From Fibrobacter sp. UWB10 (GTDB lineage Bacteria > Fibrobacterota > Fibrobacteria > Fibrobacterales > Fibrobacteraceae): DNA of 64,000 nt. The DNA is taken from contig NZ_FXUE01000002.1 of NCBI RefSeq assembly GCF_900182935.1, positions 186,001-250,000 on the forward strand, in the 5' to 3' direction. The position numbers and the translations under genes are program-made. Shown here in pieces: positions 9,855 through 19,050 of the stretch. The notes beneath the pieces were generated by a model. That model had not been told where the DNA came from. It made no database searches and saw only the letters and a list, made by a program, of their open reading frames with translations. The stretch's first letter is position 1; every line of letters begins with the position of its first letter.

Positions 9855-11162
9855 ATGCTTCAATGGGATACTTTGCTTTCTGCGACGCGCTACGGGCACC
9901 CTGCTGATTTGGACCCGAACCGTTCCGATTTCCATCGCGATTACGACCGCATTGTTTTTTCGACGGCTTTTAGACGCCTTGGTCGCAAGACTCAGGTGCA
10001 CCCGTTCTCGGTGAACGATCACGTGCATAGCCGCTTGACTCACAGTATCGAAGTTTCGAGCGTGGGCCGCAGCCTTGCCATTACGGTGTACCACCTGATA
10101 AAAAAGTATCTGCCCAAGTATATTAACGAATACCATTTTGGAACCATCGTGCAGTCTGCATGCTTGGCTCACGATATCGGCAACCCGCCTTTTGGCCATG
10201 CGGGCGAAGCTGCTATTCGTGAATGGTTCCGCAAGAACCGCAATTCCGCTCCGCTCCGTGATTTGAGCGAAACTGAAATTGCCGACTTTGAAAATTTTGA
10301 TGGCAATGCACAAGGTCACCGCATTTTGAGCAAGCTGGAATACCACTTTTTGGATGGTGGCATGCGCTTGACTTACGCAACTTTGGGCGCCATGATTAAG
10401 TATCCGCAACTTGCCAAGTTCGGTTCTCCGACAAGCTTGTTCGCGACCGAAGCTGACCTTTACCGCGTTACGGCATACACGCTCGGCATTCCCGAAGTGG
10501 AAACGGGCAAGTGGGTGCGTCACCCGCTGGTGTACTTGATGGAAGCTGCCGACGATATTTGTTACAGCATTTTGGATGTGGAAGACGCCATTGAACTTGG
10601 CATTTTGAGCTACGGCGATGTGCGTGGTATGTTCAGCTACTTGTGTGGCCCCGATGTGGACATTGACCGCGAATTCCAGGAAAACGGCCAGAACTTCCGC
10701 GACTTCTTGAGCAGCGTGCGTGGTCGCGCTATCCAGAACTTGATTGACGATGTGGCCGTAACCTTCGTGAACCATTACGAAGAAATCATGGCAGGGGAGC
10801 GAGTCAAGCATTTGACGAATCTTTCCCGTTCCGACGTAATGGAAGGTATCCGCATTGCAAAGCGCTTGGGTGTGGAACGCATTTACCCTGACCGCCGTAA
10901 GACCGAACTTGAAGTCGGTAGCTACACGACGCTTGCCACGGTGCTTGATGCCTTTATCAACGGCGTTTACGACTTCCGCTTGAATGGCAACAATTCTTAC
11001 CGCGCCGACCGCATTGTGCGACTTATCGGCCAGGCAAAAATTGGCCAGAGCGTGACGGTGGCAGAAGCTTACCACCAGGTGCTCGACTTTGTGAGCGGCA
11101 TGACGGATAACTACGCCACCTACCTTGCTCGCCAAATTGGCGGCCTTGCCATGGGATACTAA
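9855..11162 (+). CDS. dgt: Deoxyguanosinetriphosphate triphosphohydrolase-like
   Basis: HD-superfamily dNTP triphosphohydrolase (435 residues), cleaving dNTPs to deoxynucleosides plus triphosphate. The N-terminal signature FRRLGRKTQVHPF is followed by HSRLTHSIEVSSVGR and the metal-binding LAHDIGNPPFGHAGE containing the HD pair. LMEAADDICYSILDVEDA supplies the distal Asp. The type 2 subfamily is likely. The ATG follows a TATATTTA box by only four bases and has no ribosome-binding site, so the mRNA may be leaderless. The HAD phosphatase gene follows after 6 bp and is probably co-transcribed, consistent with nucleotide housekeeping. Confidence 0.93.
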   Translation: MLQWDTLLSATRYGHPADLDPNRSDFHRDYDRIVFSTAFRRLGRKTQVHPFSVNDHVHSRLTHSIEVSSVGRSLAITVYHLIKKYLPKYINEYHFGTIVQSACLAHDIGNPPFGHAGEAAIREWFRKNRNSAPLRDLSETEIADFENFDGNAQGHRILSKLEYHFLDGGMRLTYATLGAMIKYPQLAKFGSPTSLFATEADLYRVTAYTLGIPEVETGKWVRHPLVYLMEAADDICYSILDVEDAIELGILSYGDVRGMFSYLCGPDVDIDREFQENGQNFRDFLSSVRGRAIQNLIDDVAVTFVNHYEEIMAGERVKHLTNLSRSDVMEGIRIAKRLGVERIYPDRRKTELEVGSYTTLATVLDAFINGVYDFRLNGNNSYRADRIVRLIGQAKIGQSVTVAEAYHQVLDFVSGMTDNYATYLARQIGGLAMGY

Positions 11163-11168
11163 GCCCGT

Positions 11169-11822
11169 ATGGTTTGGCTGTTCGATTACGATTTGACTCT
11201 ATACGGAACCGAGGAACGGTGTGTCATCAATTCGCTGGACCACCGGATTTCTCTGTTTGTGCAAAAAACAGTCGGCGGTGATTTTGAGTCGGCGCATAAG
11301 ATTCGTACTGATTATTTGGAACGGTTCGGAACGACGCTTGCAGGCTTGATGGCCATGAACAATACGGATCCCGACGATTTCTTCGATTTTATCCATGTGC
11401 CGGATTTTTTGATTTACCCCAAGAAAGCGCCCGAAAAGTTGGCCTTATTGCAAAGCTTGAAAGGTCCGCGATTCGTGTTTACGAACGGTCGTCACGACTG
11501 GAGCGAGGCGGGTATGGCTCACATGGGGATTGATTCGGCCATCGATGGCGTGTTTGACTTGAAACAGCTTGACTGGGTCGGTAAACCGCACGACAGCGCC
11601 TACGTGAAAATGGAAAAGTGGCTTGCCGAAAAGCTTGCTGGTATGGGCATCGCTTATCCCGAAAATCCAAAGGAAATCGTGCTGCTCGAAGATTCTCTCC
11701 GCAATCTGGAGCCGGCGCATCGCCGCGGCTGGACAACGATTTTTGTGAATCCGACTACAGATACCCCCAATTGGGTGGATTACCATATTCCGCATCTGAT
11801 GGATTTGGCAAAGATTTTTTAA
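11169..11822 (+). CDS. HAD-family hydrolase, pyrimidine 5'-nucleotidase-like
   Basis: A 217-residue HAD phosphatase. Motif I is DYDLTLY (nucleophile Asp plus general acid two residues on), motif II is FTNGRHDW, a Lys lies in DWVGKPHDSAYVKM, and motif IV is LLEDSLRNLEPAHRRGW. This arrangement matches the SDT1/YjjG-type pyrimidine 5'-nucleotidases, which dephosphorylate nucleoside monophosphates. The gene starts 6 bp after dgt, so the pair may process dNTPs to nucleosides in sequence; this pathway link is inferred from adjacency. Confidence 0.82.
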   Translation: MVWLFDYDLTLYGTEERCVINSLDHRISLFVQKTVGGDFESAHKIRTDYLERFGTTLAGLMAMNNTDPDDFFDFIHVPDFLIYPKKAPEKLALLQSLKGPRFVFTNGRHDWSEAGMAHMGIDSAIDGVFDLKQLDWVGKPHDSAYVKMEKWLAEKLAGMGIAYPENPKEIVLLEDSLRNLEPAHRRGWTTIFVNPTTDTPNWVDYHIPHLMDLAKIF

Positions 11823-11995
11823 TTAATGCCACACGGATTGTACTAAAGTACTAAATGCTAGACTCGGAAATAGGCTTGTAAACAATCCTACTTCACTCGT
11901 CTTACGCATTTATTGGATTTTGCTAACGCAAAATCTGTTCTATAAAAGATGTGGTAATGGATGTCTGAATACTCTTTTTTGTATTTTATATGTGT

Positions 11996-13108
11996 ATGAA
12001 AATTTCTGCCTTTTTAGCTGTGTTTTGCCTTTTGGCGGTGTCGTTTGCTCAAGCGATGCCTGAACCTGCGAAGCGTAATAGCTTTAACAATATGACTGTT
12101 ACGACGGAGTATTCGGAACTTTTGAAAGAAAAGAATGCCCGTAACGATTCGCTTTTGCCGGCCCTCGATGGCGACAAGGCCTTTGCCGAAGTGCTTCGTC
12201 TGAATCCGAACTTTTGGAGCTTGGGCGGTGAACTTAAAAAAGAAGAATCCCTGGTGACAAAGCTTAATGCGAAGGTCATTTTCATTGACGGTATTCGCGA
12301 AGATCCGTTCTGCGAATTGGACAAGAATGCGGGCAGCAATGCCGGCGAATGGAATGTGCGCATTGGCGTAGACTTTGTTTCGGGCGGTTCCAATACGGTG
12401 CATATTCACGTGCAACAGTGCTTGGACTATGTGCGCGATCAGTTGGGCTATGCAATCAAGAAGGGCGACAAGATTGTATTTGTTCCGCCCAAGAAGGTTC
12501 TCGATAAAATCAAGGAAAGCGAAATTCCTGACGCCATTGATATCGACTTGCAGCAGACGCTTTTGAAGGCCCACGAAGACGTGAACCTGACCGGCAAATG
12601 CCCGAAAGATATCGAAGCCTACATTATTTTGATGAATGTTTATGAACAAGTTAAAAGTCAGAAAATGGACTACGTGGTTATTAATGACCAGTTGAACAAG
12701 AAACGTAATGGTGCTGGTCGCGTGCAGAGCTGCGCCTTTAGCCGTGAATGGAACAAGCGTTACCACGAAAGTGCAAGTTTTGAATGCGATATCGATAACG
12801 ACCGCTGCACTTACCGCCAAGAAAACGACGGCAATTCCGACTGGTCCATCAATTACGACAAAGACCGCTTTGAATACATCAATAAAAAATTCCTGTTCTT
12901 TAACAGGAATCCGAAAAGCATTCATAAGGGCGGCACCATGCTCGACCTTCGTCTGCTCCGCCTTTCGACGAACTTGTGGCTCGAAGCCTATTTGAACCTG
13001 AAGGGCGACCCCGTGACTCTCGGCTTGATTATCGTTCCTGGTGGCGACAAATCAATCGAAGATTACGACGACGGCAGCGAAGAAAACGACGGTACAATGT
13101 TCGAATAG
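11996..13108 (+). CDS. Secreted protein, unknown function
   Basis: About 370 residues with a clear Sec signal peptide (MKISAFLAVFCLLAVSFAQA, cleavage after AQA). An ATG two codons upstream (11990) is equally possible; neither has a Shine-Dalgarno. The mature protein is charged and soluble, with several Cys (DPFCELDKN, QQCLDYVRDQ, FECDIDNDRCTY) that could form disulfides in the periplasm. The C-terminus is strongly acidic (EDYDDGSEENDG). I recognise no family. It stands alone, separated by ~170 bp from the HAD gene and ~130 bp from the PDZ gene. Confidence 0.75.
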   Translation: MKISAFLAVFCLLAVSFAQAMPEPAKRNSFNNMTVTTEYSELLKEKNARNDSLLPALDGDKAFAEVLRLNPNFWSLGGELKKEESLVTKLNAKVIFIDGIREDPFCELDKNAGSNAGEWNVRIGVDFVSGGSNTVHIHVQQCLDYVRDQLGYAIKKGDKIVFVPPKKVLDKIKESEIPDAIDIDLQQTLLKAHEDVNLTGKCPKDIEAYIILMNVYEQVKSQKMDYVVINDQLNKKRNGAGRVQSCAFSREWNKRYHESASFECDIDNDRCTYRQENDGNSDWSINYDKDRFEYINKKFLFFNRNPKSIHKGGTMLDLRLLRLSTNLWLEAYLNLKGDPVTLGLIIVPGGDKSIEDYDDGSEENDGTMFE

Positions 13109-13239
13109 AGGTGTATTTTAGCGTTTTTTGCAACATTTGGCTCCAATGAGACTGATTTTAGAAGAATCTAGACGAATGGAGTTGCCGAAACGATTAAATA
13201 ATATATATTTAGAGCGGATAGATTTTCAAGGAGAATTTC

Positions 13240-14052
13240 ATGAACAAGTTTATCAAGGCTTCTCTTATTGCAGCAATGCTTGCTGCTCCGATTATGGCCG
13301 ATGAAGAATTCGGCGGTATTGGTGTGACCATTTATCAGATTCGCGACGGTGTCAAGGTGGCCGAAGTTATTCCGGGTACCCCTGCTGCCGAAACCAAGCT
13401 CCAGGCCGGTGACGTGATTACCGCTGTCGACGGTGTGAGCCTGAAGGGCAACGACATCGAAGCTTCCAAGTCCATGCTTCGCGGTCAAGTGAACAAGCCG
13501 CTCGAAATCACCTACGTGAGCGAAGGCGAAACTTATACGGCTACAATCCGCCGCGCCCAGATTACCGTGAAGGATCTGGAAAGCTCTAAGGTTGAATCTT
13601 GGTACAACAAGGCTGAATTCAACGCTCAGGAACTTGAAACCTTCGCAAGCGCAACCGAAGACAACAGTAAACAGCTGGTGGCCGTGCTCCAACAGGGTTC
13701 GCTGGTCGCTTCTGACGCCAAGGTGAAGGCCACGAACTTGAACGGCATTTATGTGGAACGCGTAAAGGAATTTGCCCCGAGCCCCAAGGTGAATGCTAAT
13801 GTCAAGCCGGCTTCGGCAACGCTCAAGGGCTTTAGCCGCAAGGCCATTAGCTTTGACCTTAAGTCTGCAGGTACCGCTCACATCACGATCTTGAATTCTG
13901 ATGGTGCTGAAGTGGCAAGCCTCCGTGCCGACAATGCTCAGCCGGGCTTCAACACTCTCCGTTGGAATGGCGAAAACGTTCCGAGCGGTCGTTACCTTGT
14001 TCGTATTGACCACAACGGCTCTGTCTCTGGCAAGAACGCCGTGCTGAAGTAA
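13240..14052 (+). CDS. Secreted PDZ protein with FlgD/sorting-like C-terminal domain
   Basis: A 270-residue exported protein. The signal peptide (KASLIAAMLAAPIMA) is followed by a PDZ domain at about residues 24-103, with GIGVTIYQI and the carboxylate-loop region PAAETKLQAGDVITAVDG. A middle linker leads to a C-terminal beta domain (residues ~195-270). Its TLRWNGENVPSGRYLVRID matches the FlgD-Ig/type IX-sorting-like end seen on many FCB surface proteins. There is no protease domain, so PDZ probably tethers or recruits partners. An AAGGAG Shine-Dalgarno precedes the ATG and TATATTTA lies further up at 13204. Outer-surface delivery is inferred. Confidence 0.85.
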   Translation: MNKFIKASLIAAMLAAPIMADEEFGGIGVTIYQIRDGVKVAEVIPGTPAAETKLQAGDVITAVDGVSLKGNDIEASKSMLRGQVNKPLEITYVSEGETYTATIRRAQITVKDLESSKVESWYNKAEFNAQELETFASATEDNSKQLVAVLQQGSLVASDAKVKATNLNGIYVERVKEFAPSPKVNANVKPASATLKGFSRKAISFDLKSAGTAHITILNSDGAEVASLRADNAQPGFNTLRWNGENVPSGRYLVRIDHNGSVSGKNAVLK

Positions 14053-14077
14053 TAAACACTTGATTAATGATTTATAG

Positions 14078-14108
14078 AAATTCTCTGAGTGCATCAGAGA
14101 ATTTTTTT
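14078..14108 (+). terminator. Rho-independent terminator of the PDZ gene
   Basis: An 11-bp stem AAATTCTCTGA / TCAGAGAATTT is followed by a run of T. Confidence 0.92.
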
Positions 14109-14169
14109 TTGTATAAAATAAGATTCTTGCTTGTGAAACAAAGCGTCGGCCAAGGAAGGGGAGGGTGCA

Positions 14170-14216
14170 GGGAGGGGACCGTGCGGCCTTCGCAACTCTG
14201 AGCTAGGTCCCCTCCC
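14170..14216. other. Long nested hairpin upstream of lptD
   Basis: A perfect 11-bp stem GGGAGGGGACC / GGTCCCCTCCC encloses a smaller TGCG/CGCA hairpin. It has no T tract, so it is not an ordinary terminator. It ends about 56 bp before the lptD promoter box. Confidence 0.6.
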
Positions 14217-14271
14217 GCATAATATTTGAATTTAAATGAAAAAGAAGTGAGTCTTAGGGAGTGAAACTTCC

Positions 14272-14279
14272 TATATTTG
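14272..14279 (+). promoter_or_regulatory. TATATTTG box for lptD
   Basis: A perfect TAnnTTTG element ending seven bases before the GTG start at 14287. Confidence 0.55.
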
Positions 14280-14286
14280 CCCCAAC

Positions 14287-16752
14287 GTGATTTTATCTAG
14301 AACCCATCATCTTCTGTGGGCTTTTTTGGCATTATGGATTTTTGCCATCGCCGCTCCGACCGCCTTCGGTCAGGAGATGACTCGCTTTGAACTTGAAGAA
14401 CGCGAGCAGGTCGAAGAAGATACGACCGAAGTGGACTGGATGAACGACACGACTGGTGTCGATACGATTGAATACCACGCCGTAGACTTGGTTTACGATG
14501 TCGATAAATCGACTTTCAACTTGAACAATAGTGCCCAGCTCAAGTACCGTACCGCGACTTTGGATGCCGACACGATTTTGTTCGATCAGGAAAACAGCAT
14601 TTTGGCGGCAACTGGCGAACCGGTTCTTCGCGAAACCAAGAACCCATCGCTTTCGGGTATGCGGCTTAAGTACAACATGAAAAGCCGTATTGGTGAAATC
14701 TATTACGCGACTACGTATCAGGATAACCAACAGCTGAACGGTATGGAAGTGCGTCGCTTGCCTGACCAGCGAATTCAGATTGCTCGTGGTGACTTTAGTA
14801 CCTGTAATGATTCTACGCACCAGCACTTCTATTTTTACGGACGACGCATGGTGGTAAAGCCCAAGGAAACGATTACCGCACGGCCGGTGGTGTTGAATAT
14901 TGCCGATGTGCCGGTGGCGGTGCTCCCGATGATTGTGGCTCCTTTAAAGAGCGGACGTAAGTCAGGTTTGTTAACGCCTAAGTTCGGTGGCGACCAGAAG
15001 CAGGGGTATTACATGAGTAACCTCGGCTTTTATTACGCCGCAAATGACTACTGGGATGCAACCATCAAAGGTGACATTATCGAAGGTGATGAAGCCCGTT
15101 TTGAACGCTCGACTTTGACTGGTGAAGTCCGTTATAAAAAGCGTTACGTGCTTGATGGAAACGTGTCGTACAAGGCGTACCTCGAAGAATTCGATTTCGG
15201 AAACAGTGGCTACGATATTCGCTTTACGCATAACCAGAACTTGACTCCAGACGGAAAGCAGACTTTGAGTGGTTCGGGCTCGTTCGTTTCTAGCCAGAGC
15301 ATTCGTAAAGATAAGGCACTCGATGCCGAAACGATTTTGGACCAACAGGCAAACGCTCAGTTGACTTATTCAGGACGCTTTGGAACGAACAAGAGCTTGA
15401 CAATTAAAGCTCGCCAGAACCATAACTTGGTGACTGACATGATGGAACGTGAAATTCCTGACATTCAGTACCGCATGAACGGACAGCTCTTTAATTTCGA
15501 AGTGGGTGAAGACGAAGAAGCGTACGAAGACGGCTCATTCGTGAGCTACTTGGAAAAGTTCAACTACAACTTTAACAACCGCTTTAATTACTACACCAAG
15601 CGCGCCCGCGATACTGTGAACGCAGTAGATACGACCGCAGAGTATGTAGGTTACACAGGCTCGTTCTCTTTGGATTATTCGGGCTCGCTGTTCGATGTCA
15701 TCAACATTACGCCGCGCGCATCGTTTACTGGATATTGGACTGGAACGGGTTGGATTAACCCTGAAGATTCGCTCAAATACCGCAAGCGTTACATGAGCCT
15801 TGACCCGGAGCACGATGAATATGGTCAAGTGGCGTACAACCACAATTACAGTATTACTGCCGATACCAAGTTGTATGGTATTTGGGTGCCTGAAATCGGT
15901 CGCTTTACGGGTGTAAGGCATGTGCTTTCGCCGAGTGTTTCTTATACGTATGCACCAGAAATCGATACCGTGAAAAAGTTCGCAGCGCATCCGTTGCTGG
16001 GACAGAACCCTTACCAAATTGAACAGAAAACATTTGGCTTTGGTTTGAGCAATGACTTTGATATCAAGTATTTGAAGGTGGTGGGGCATGCTGCCGATAC
16101 GACCAAGGGTGACACGGCGAAGGCGGTGGAAGACCAGTATGGTACGCGTCGTTTGCTGACAACTCGCCACAGCATGTCTTATAACTTTGCTGCTGATTCT
16201 TTGCAGTTCTCGGATATTACGTCTTCGTTCGGATTCCAGATTTTGCCGGATTACCTGTTTACAATCAATACGCGTCACAGCGTTTACCACAAGTTTACTG
16301 AAGACCCGCACAAGATTCAATTCCCGGAACTCACTTACTGGGGTTATGACTTTTCCAAGCGCTTTAGCTGGAGCGGTGAATTTAACGCAGGCTTGCCGTC
16401 GCAACTGGGTAAGTACGAAATGCTCAAGTGGACCTTCGGGCTCGATTATAGCTATAGCTTTAGCAGTACCCGAGTGGCGCGCGACTTGTTCCAGGATCGT
16501 GTAACGCACTCTACTGGAATCAGTGCAACTTTGCAGCCCACCAAGAATTGGGAAATGACTTACAGTACGCGTTACAATTACAACGAAGGTCGATTCGTAA
16601 CGCATAGCTTTACTTTTAACCGTGTGTTGCATTGCTGGCAGCTAGACTTTAGCTGGACGCCGACTGGTCCTGCCGCGGGCTGGAGTTTCTCGATTTACGT
16701 GAGAGATTTGCCGGACATCAAGCTTAATGCGGGCAGCACGGAGACGAATTAA
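14287..16752 (+). CDS. lptD: LptD/OstA-like LPS-assembly outer-membrane protein
   Basis: An 821-residue protein of the size expected for LptD, which inserts lipopolysaccharide into the outer membrane. The signal peptide ends near TAFGQ. Residues ~60-200 form the OstA/LptA-like beta-jellyroll (LDADTILFDQENSILAATG, GMRLKYNMKSRIGEIYYA). PMIVAPLKSGRKSGLLTPKFG, a conserved hinge in LptD, leads into a long beta-barrel rich in alternating aromatic strands. The start is GTG with a TATATTTG box seven bases upstream and no ribosome-binding site. maf, a rodZ-like gene and hisB follow on the same strand. Confidence 0.88.
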   Translation: MILSRTHHLLWAFLALWIFAIAAPTAFGQEMTRFELEEREQVEEDTTEVDWMNDTTGVDTIEYHAVDLVYDVDKSTFNLNNSAQLKYRTATLDADTILFDQENSILAATGEPVLRETKNPSLSGMRLKYNMKSRIGEIYYATTYQDNQQLNGMEVRRLPDQRIQIARGDFSTCNDSTHQHFYFYGRRMVVKPKETITARPVVLNIADVPVAVLPMIVAPLKSGRKSGLLTPKFGGDQKQGYYMSNLGFYYAANDYWDATIKGDIIEGDEARFERSTLTGEVRYKKRYVLDGNVSYKAYLEEFDFGNSGYDIRFTHNQNLTPDGKQTLSGSGSFVSSQSIRKDKALDAETILDQQANAQLTYSGRFGTNKSLTIKARQNHNLVTDMMEREIPDIQYRMNGQLFNFEVGEDEEAYEDGSFVSYLEKFNYNFNNRFNYYTKRARDTVNAVDTTAEYVGYTGSFSLDYSGSLFDVINITPRASFTGYWTGTGWINPEDSLKYRKRYMSLDPEHDEYGQVAYNHNYSITADTKLYGIWVPEIGRFTGVRHVLSPSVSYTYAPEIDTVKKFAAHPLLGQNPYQIEQKTFGFGLSNDFDIKYLKVVGHAADTTKGDTAKAVEDQYGTRRLLTTRHSMSYNFAADSLQFSDITSSFGFQILPDYLFTINTRHSVYHKFTEDPHKIQFPELTYWGYDFSKRFSWSGEFNAGLPSQLGKYEMLKWTFGLDYSYSFSSTRVARDLFQDRVTHSTGISATLQPTKNWEMTYSTRYNYNEGRFVTHSFTFNRVLHCWQLDFSWTPTGPAAGWSFSIYVRDLPDIKLNAGSTETN

Positions 16753-16753
16753 C

Positions 16754-16816
16754 AGTGTGTAGTGTGAAGTGTGTAATGAGTAATGAGCAATGAGTAGTGT
16801 GGAATGAGAGGTGAGA
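16754..16816 (+). repeat. Heptanucleotide repeat array before maf
   Basis: Nine consecutive 7-mers of consensus RRTGWGN fill the lptD-maf spacer (AGTGTGT, AGTGTGA, AGTGTGT, AATGAGT, AATGAGC, AATGAGT, AGTGTGG, AATGAGA, GGTGAGA). The last abuts the maf start region and provides its purine-rich ribosome-binding site. Confidence 0.85.
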
Positions 16817-16817
16817 G

Positions 16818-17390
16818 ATGGGAAAAACGAAAGTGATTTTGGCGAGTGGGTCGCCCAGACGCAGAGAAATTCTGCAACTGATAGGCGTAGATTTTGAGGT
16901 GGTGGTTTCGAACGAAGAAGAAAAGCCGACTGCCAAGGACCCGCTTGAGTTCCCGAAAGAAAATGCTTCGATCAAGGCGCTTGCCGTTTCGCGCAAGATG
17001 CCGTCGGAAATTGTCCTCGGGTTTGACACGCTTGTGTTCTTGGATGGTAAGCCTTTGGGCAAGCCGCATAGTGAAGCGGAAGCTCTTGAAATGCTTACAA
17101 ACCTTAACGGAAGGTCGCACAAAGTAATAACCGGTGTGGCGATTGCCCATGGCGGACAAATTATTAAAGCGGAATGCGAAGAAACAGAGGTTGTTTTTAG
17201 AGACTGTTCTAAACAAGAGCTCGAAAATTATGTAAATTCTAAAGACCCGATGGATAAGGCTGGCGCCTATGGGATTCAGACCGCAGGAGCGAGACTTATC
17301 AAGGAAATTCGGGGTTGTTATTACAACGTTGTGGGGCTGCCCGTTGCACGAATGCTCCAAATGTTAAGAGAGTTGAAGGTAGAGGTATAA
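16818..17390 (+). CDS. maf: Maf-family nucleotide pyrophosphatase
   Basis: A 190-residue Maf/HAM1-fold house-cleaning pyrophosphatase acting on non-canonical or pyrimidine NTPs. It has the P-loop-like ILASGSPRRREIL at the N-terminus, DTLVFLDGKPLGKP with the catalytic Asp, GRSHKVITGVAI and the C-terminal DKAGAYGIQ. The spacer before it is a heptamer array whose final purine-rich unit (GGTGAGAG) acts as Shine-Dalgarno. Its stop overlaps the ATG of the rodZ-like gene (TAATG), giving coupled translation; Maf and RodZ relatives both connect to cell shape or division. Confidence 0.94.
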   Translation: MGKTKVILASGSPRRREILQLIGVDFEVVVSNEEEKPTAKDPLEFPKENASIKALAVSRKMPSEIVLGFDTLVFLDGKPLGKPHSEAEALEMLTNLNGRSHKVITGVAIAHGGQIIKAECEETEVVFRDCSKQELENYVNSKDPMDKAGAYGIQTAGARLIKEIRGCYYNVVGLPVARMLQMLRELKVEV

Positions 17391-18376
17391 TGTCGAATCC
17401 GACTGAAGAAATGCGTCCCGAAGAAAAGTTGGGCGAGTTTATTGCAAGAGTCCGCGTGAGTCGCGGAATGAAGCTTGAAGAACTTTCTGATAAGATCAAG
17501 CTTAATGTGACGCATGTCAAGTCTATTGAAGCGAGCGATTGGAAGGCTTTCCCGGTGGCCGCCTATGTGCGTGGTTATTTACGCTCCATCAGCCAAATCC
17601 TTAATTTGAATGCCGACGAGGTGCTTAAGGCTTACAGTGCCGAAAGTGGTGCCCCGCGCAAGAATGATTTTGAAGACGTTTCTCGCGAAACGAAGCTTGT
17701 TCCCCTCAAGGAAGGTGAAATCAAGAAGAAGAGCATGGCAGTGCCTGTCGTGATTGTGCTTCTCGTACTGGCATTCCTAGTCGCGTCTCATTTCTTGGAT
17801 GTGGAATCCCTTTCTCAAAAGCAGGCTAACGAACAACAGCCGGCAGAAAATGTTCCGGCCGCTGTCGAAGATTCTATGACTCAGGAAATTCCGGATGGTG
17901 CCGAAGCCGTGCCGGCCGATTCTATGGCAACAGCCGCTGCGGCCAAGGATTCGTCTGCTGAAAAGGCTGCTGCCAATGCAACAGTAAGCCAGGCTGTGGT
18001 TGATTCGGCTGTCAAGAAGTCTGATCTGCCCGCTTCTGCAACGATTTTCATTTCGTCTGATTCCAAGAAGGAAACCGTTGCTGAAGAAGCTCCGAAAACA
18101 AGCAAGACGAATTTTGTTTTGGTCGGTTCTGGCGAAGCCCTTTCTTGGGTTGGCCTGAAGCGTCGTGAAAATTCGGATGCCTTCCTTAAAGAAGCTAATA
18201 TTTCTAGAGCTGGCGTTCGCATGGTTTACAACACGAATGATACTTTGTGCGTAACTATCGGCGATCCGGTCGCTATTGCCAAGATGCTTCTGAACGGTGT
18301 CGAAACTCCGCTTCCGGAAATGAAGTTTGGCCGCGTGACACGTTTCCGCGTGTACGGTGGCAAAATCGTAAAGTAA
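17390..18376 (+). CDS. RodZ-like HTH-transmembrane protein
   Basis: A 328-residue single-pass membrane protein. An N-terminal cro-type HTH (HTH_25; GEFIARVRVSRGMKLEELSD through VAAYVRGYLRSIS) covers residues ~12-75. A transmembrane helix (AVPVVIVLLVLAFLVASHF, ~112-132) is followed by an Ala/Ser/acid-rich periplasmic linker and a C-terminal DUF4115-like beta domain with WVGLKRRE. This is the RodZ layout, which links MreB to the elongasome in rods. The start MSNPTEE overlaps the maf stop. Between RodZ and other HTH/DUF4115 proteins I favour a RodZ homologue; mreB is not in view. Confidence 0.82.
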   Translation: MSNPTEEMRPEEKLGEFIARVRVSRGMKLEELSDKIKLNVTHVKSIEASDWKAFPVAAYVRGYLRSISQILNLNADEVLKAYSAESGAPRKNDFEDVSRETKLVPLKEGEIKKKSMAVPVVIVLLVLAFLVASHFLDVESLSQKQANEQQPAENVPAAVEDSMTQEIPDGAEAVPADSMATAAAAKDSSAEKAAANATVSQAVVDSAVKKSDLPASATIFISSDSKKETVAEEAPKTSKTNFVLVGSGEALSWVGLKRRENSDAFLKEANISRAGVRMVYNTNDTLCVTIGDPVAIAKMLLNGVETPLPEMKFGRVTRFRVYGGKIVK

Positions 18377-18385
18377 AGGTTCAAT

Positions 18386-18970
18386 ATGCGTAGCACGAAT
18401 ATCTCTCGCAAGACAGGCGAAACCGATATTACCCTCTCTCTGAATCTTGATGATTCTACTCCGGGTAAGATTAGTTCCGGTAATGGCTTCTTGGACCACA
18501 TGCTTAATTTGTTCCAAGTCCACGGTGGAATCCACCTGGATTTGACTTGCGTGGGAGATGTCCATGTCGATATGCACCATAGCATGGAAGACATTGCGAT
18601 TGTGCTTGGTCAGGCTTTGGTCGAATGCCTTGGCGACAAGAAGGGTATCGAACGTTACGGATTCTACTTTGTGCCGATGGACGAGGCTTTGAGCCGCGTG
18701 TGCATTGACTTTAGCAACCGCATTGGTTTTGTGTGGAACGTGAAACTCCCGGCTGCTATGGCTGGCGGTATCGAAGCGAGCATGTTCGAACACTTCTTCA
18801 AGAGCCTGTGCGAAAATGCCCGCATGAACCTGCATGTGGAACTGTTCTACGGTAACGACAACCATCATTGCCTGGAATCGATTTTCAAGGCTTTTGCCCG
18901 CGCCGTGGCTATGGCTATTGCCCCGAGCCGTACGGTGAAGGGTATTCCAAGCAGCAAGGGCGTGCTTTAA
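18386..18970 (+). CDS. hisB: Imidazoleglycerol-phosphate dehydratase
   Basis: Histidine biosynthesis enzyme (194 residues) dehydrating imidazole glycerol phosphate to imidazole acetol phosphate. The two internally repeated Mn-binding motifs are present: HHSMEDIAI and DNHHCLESIFKAFARA, with GFLDHML near the N-terminus. It is a stand-alone dehydratase without the N-terminal HAD phosphatase domain of the enterobacterial bifunctional HisB. It lies 9 bp after the rodZ-like gene rather than in a his operon, and ends at a strong terminator. Confidence 0.96.
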   Translation: MRSTNISRKTGETDITLSLNLDDSTPGKISSGNGFLDHMLNLFQVHGGIHLDLTCVGDVHVDMHHSMEDIAIVLGQALVECLGDKKGIERYGFYFVPMDEALSRVCIDFSNRIGFVWNVKLPAAMAGGIEASMFEHFFKSLCENARMNLHVELFYGNDNHHCLESIFKAFARAVAMAIAPSRTVKGIPSSKGVL

Positions 18971-18998
18971 TCCCTCGCTGGAAAATCTGGTTTAAAAA

Positions 18999-19027
18999 AA
19001 ACGCTCCTGATTCCAGGAGCGTTTTTC
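18999..19027. terminator. Bidirectional terminator hisB / FISUMP
   Basis: Stem AACGCTCCTG / CAGGAGCGTT with an ATTC loop, flanked by an A run on the left and a T run on the right, between convergent genes. Confidence 0.9.
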
Positions 19028-19050
19028 ATATTTAGAACTTGTCGTACTTG

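Noticed and set aside
9834-11135. A 433-codon minus-strand frame across dgt
   Set aside because: It is an antisense reading of a gene with full HD phosphohydrolase motifs. The frame stays open only because of the codon bias of dgt, and its translation has no family pattern.
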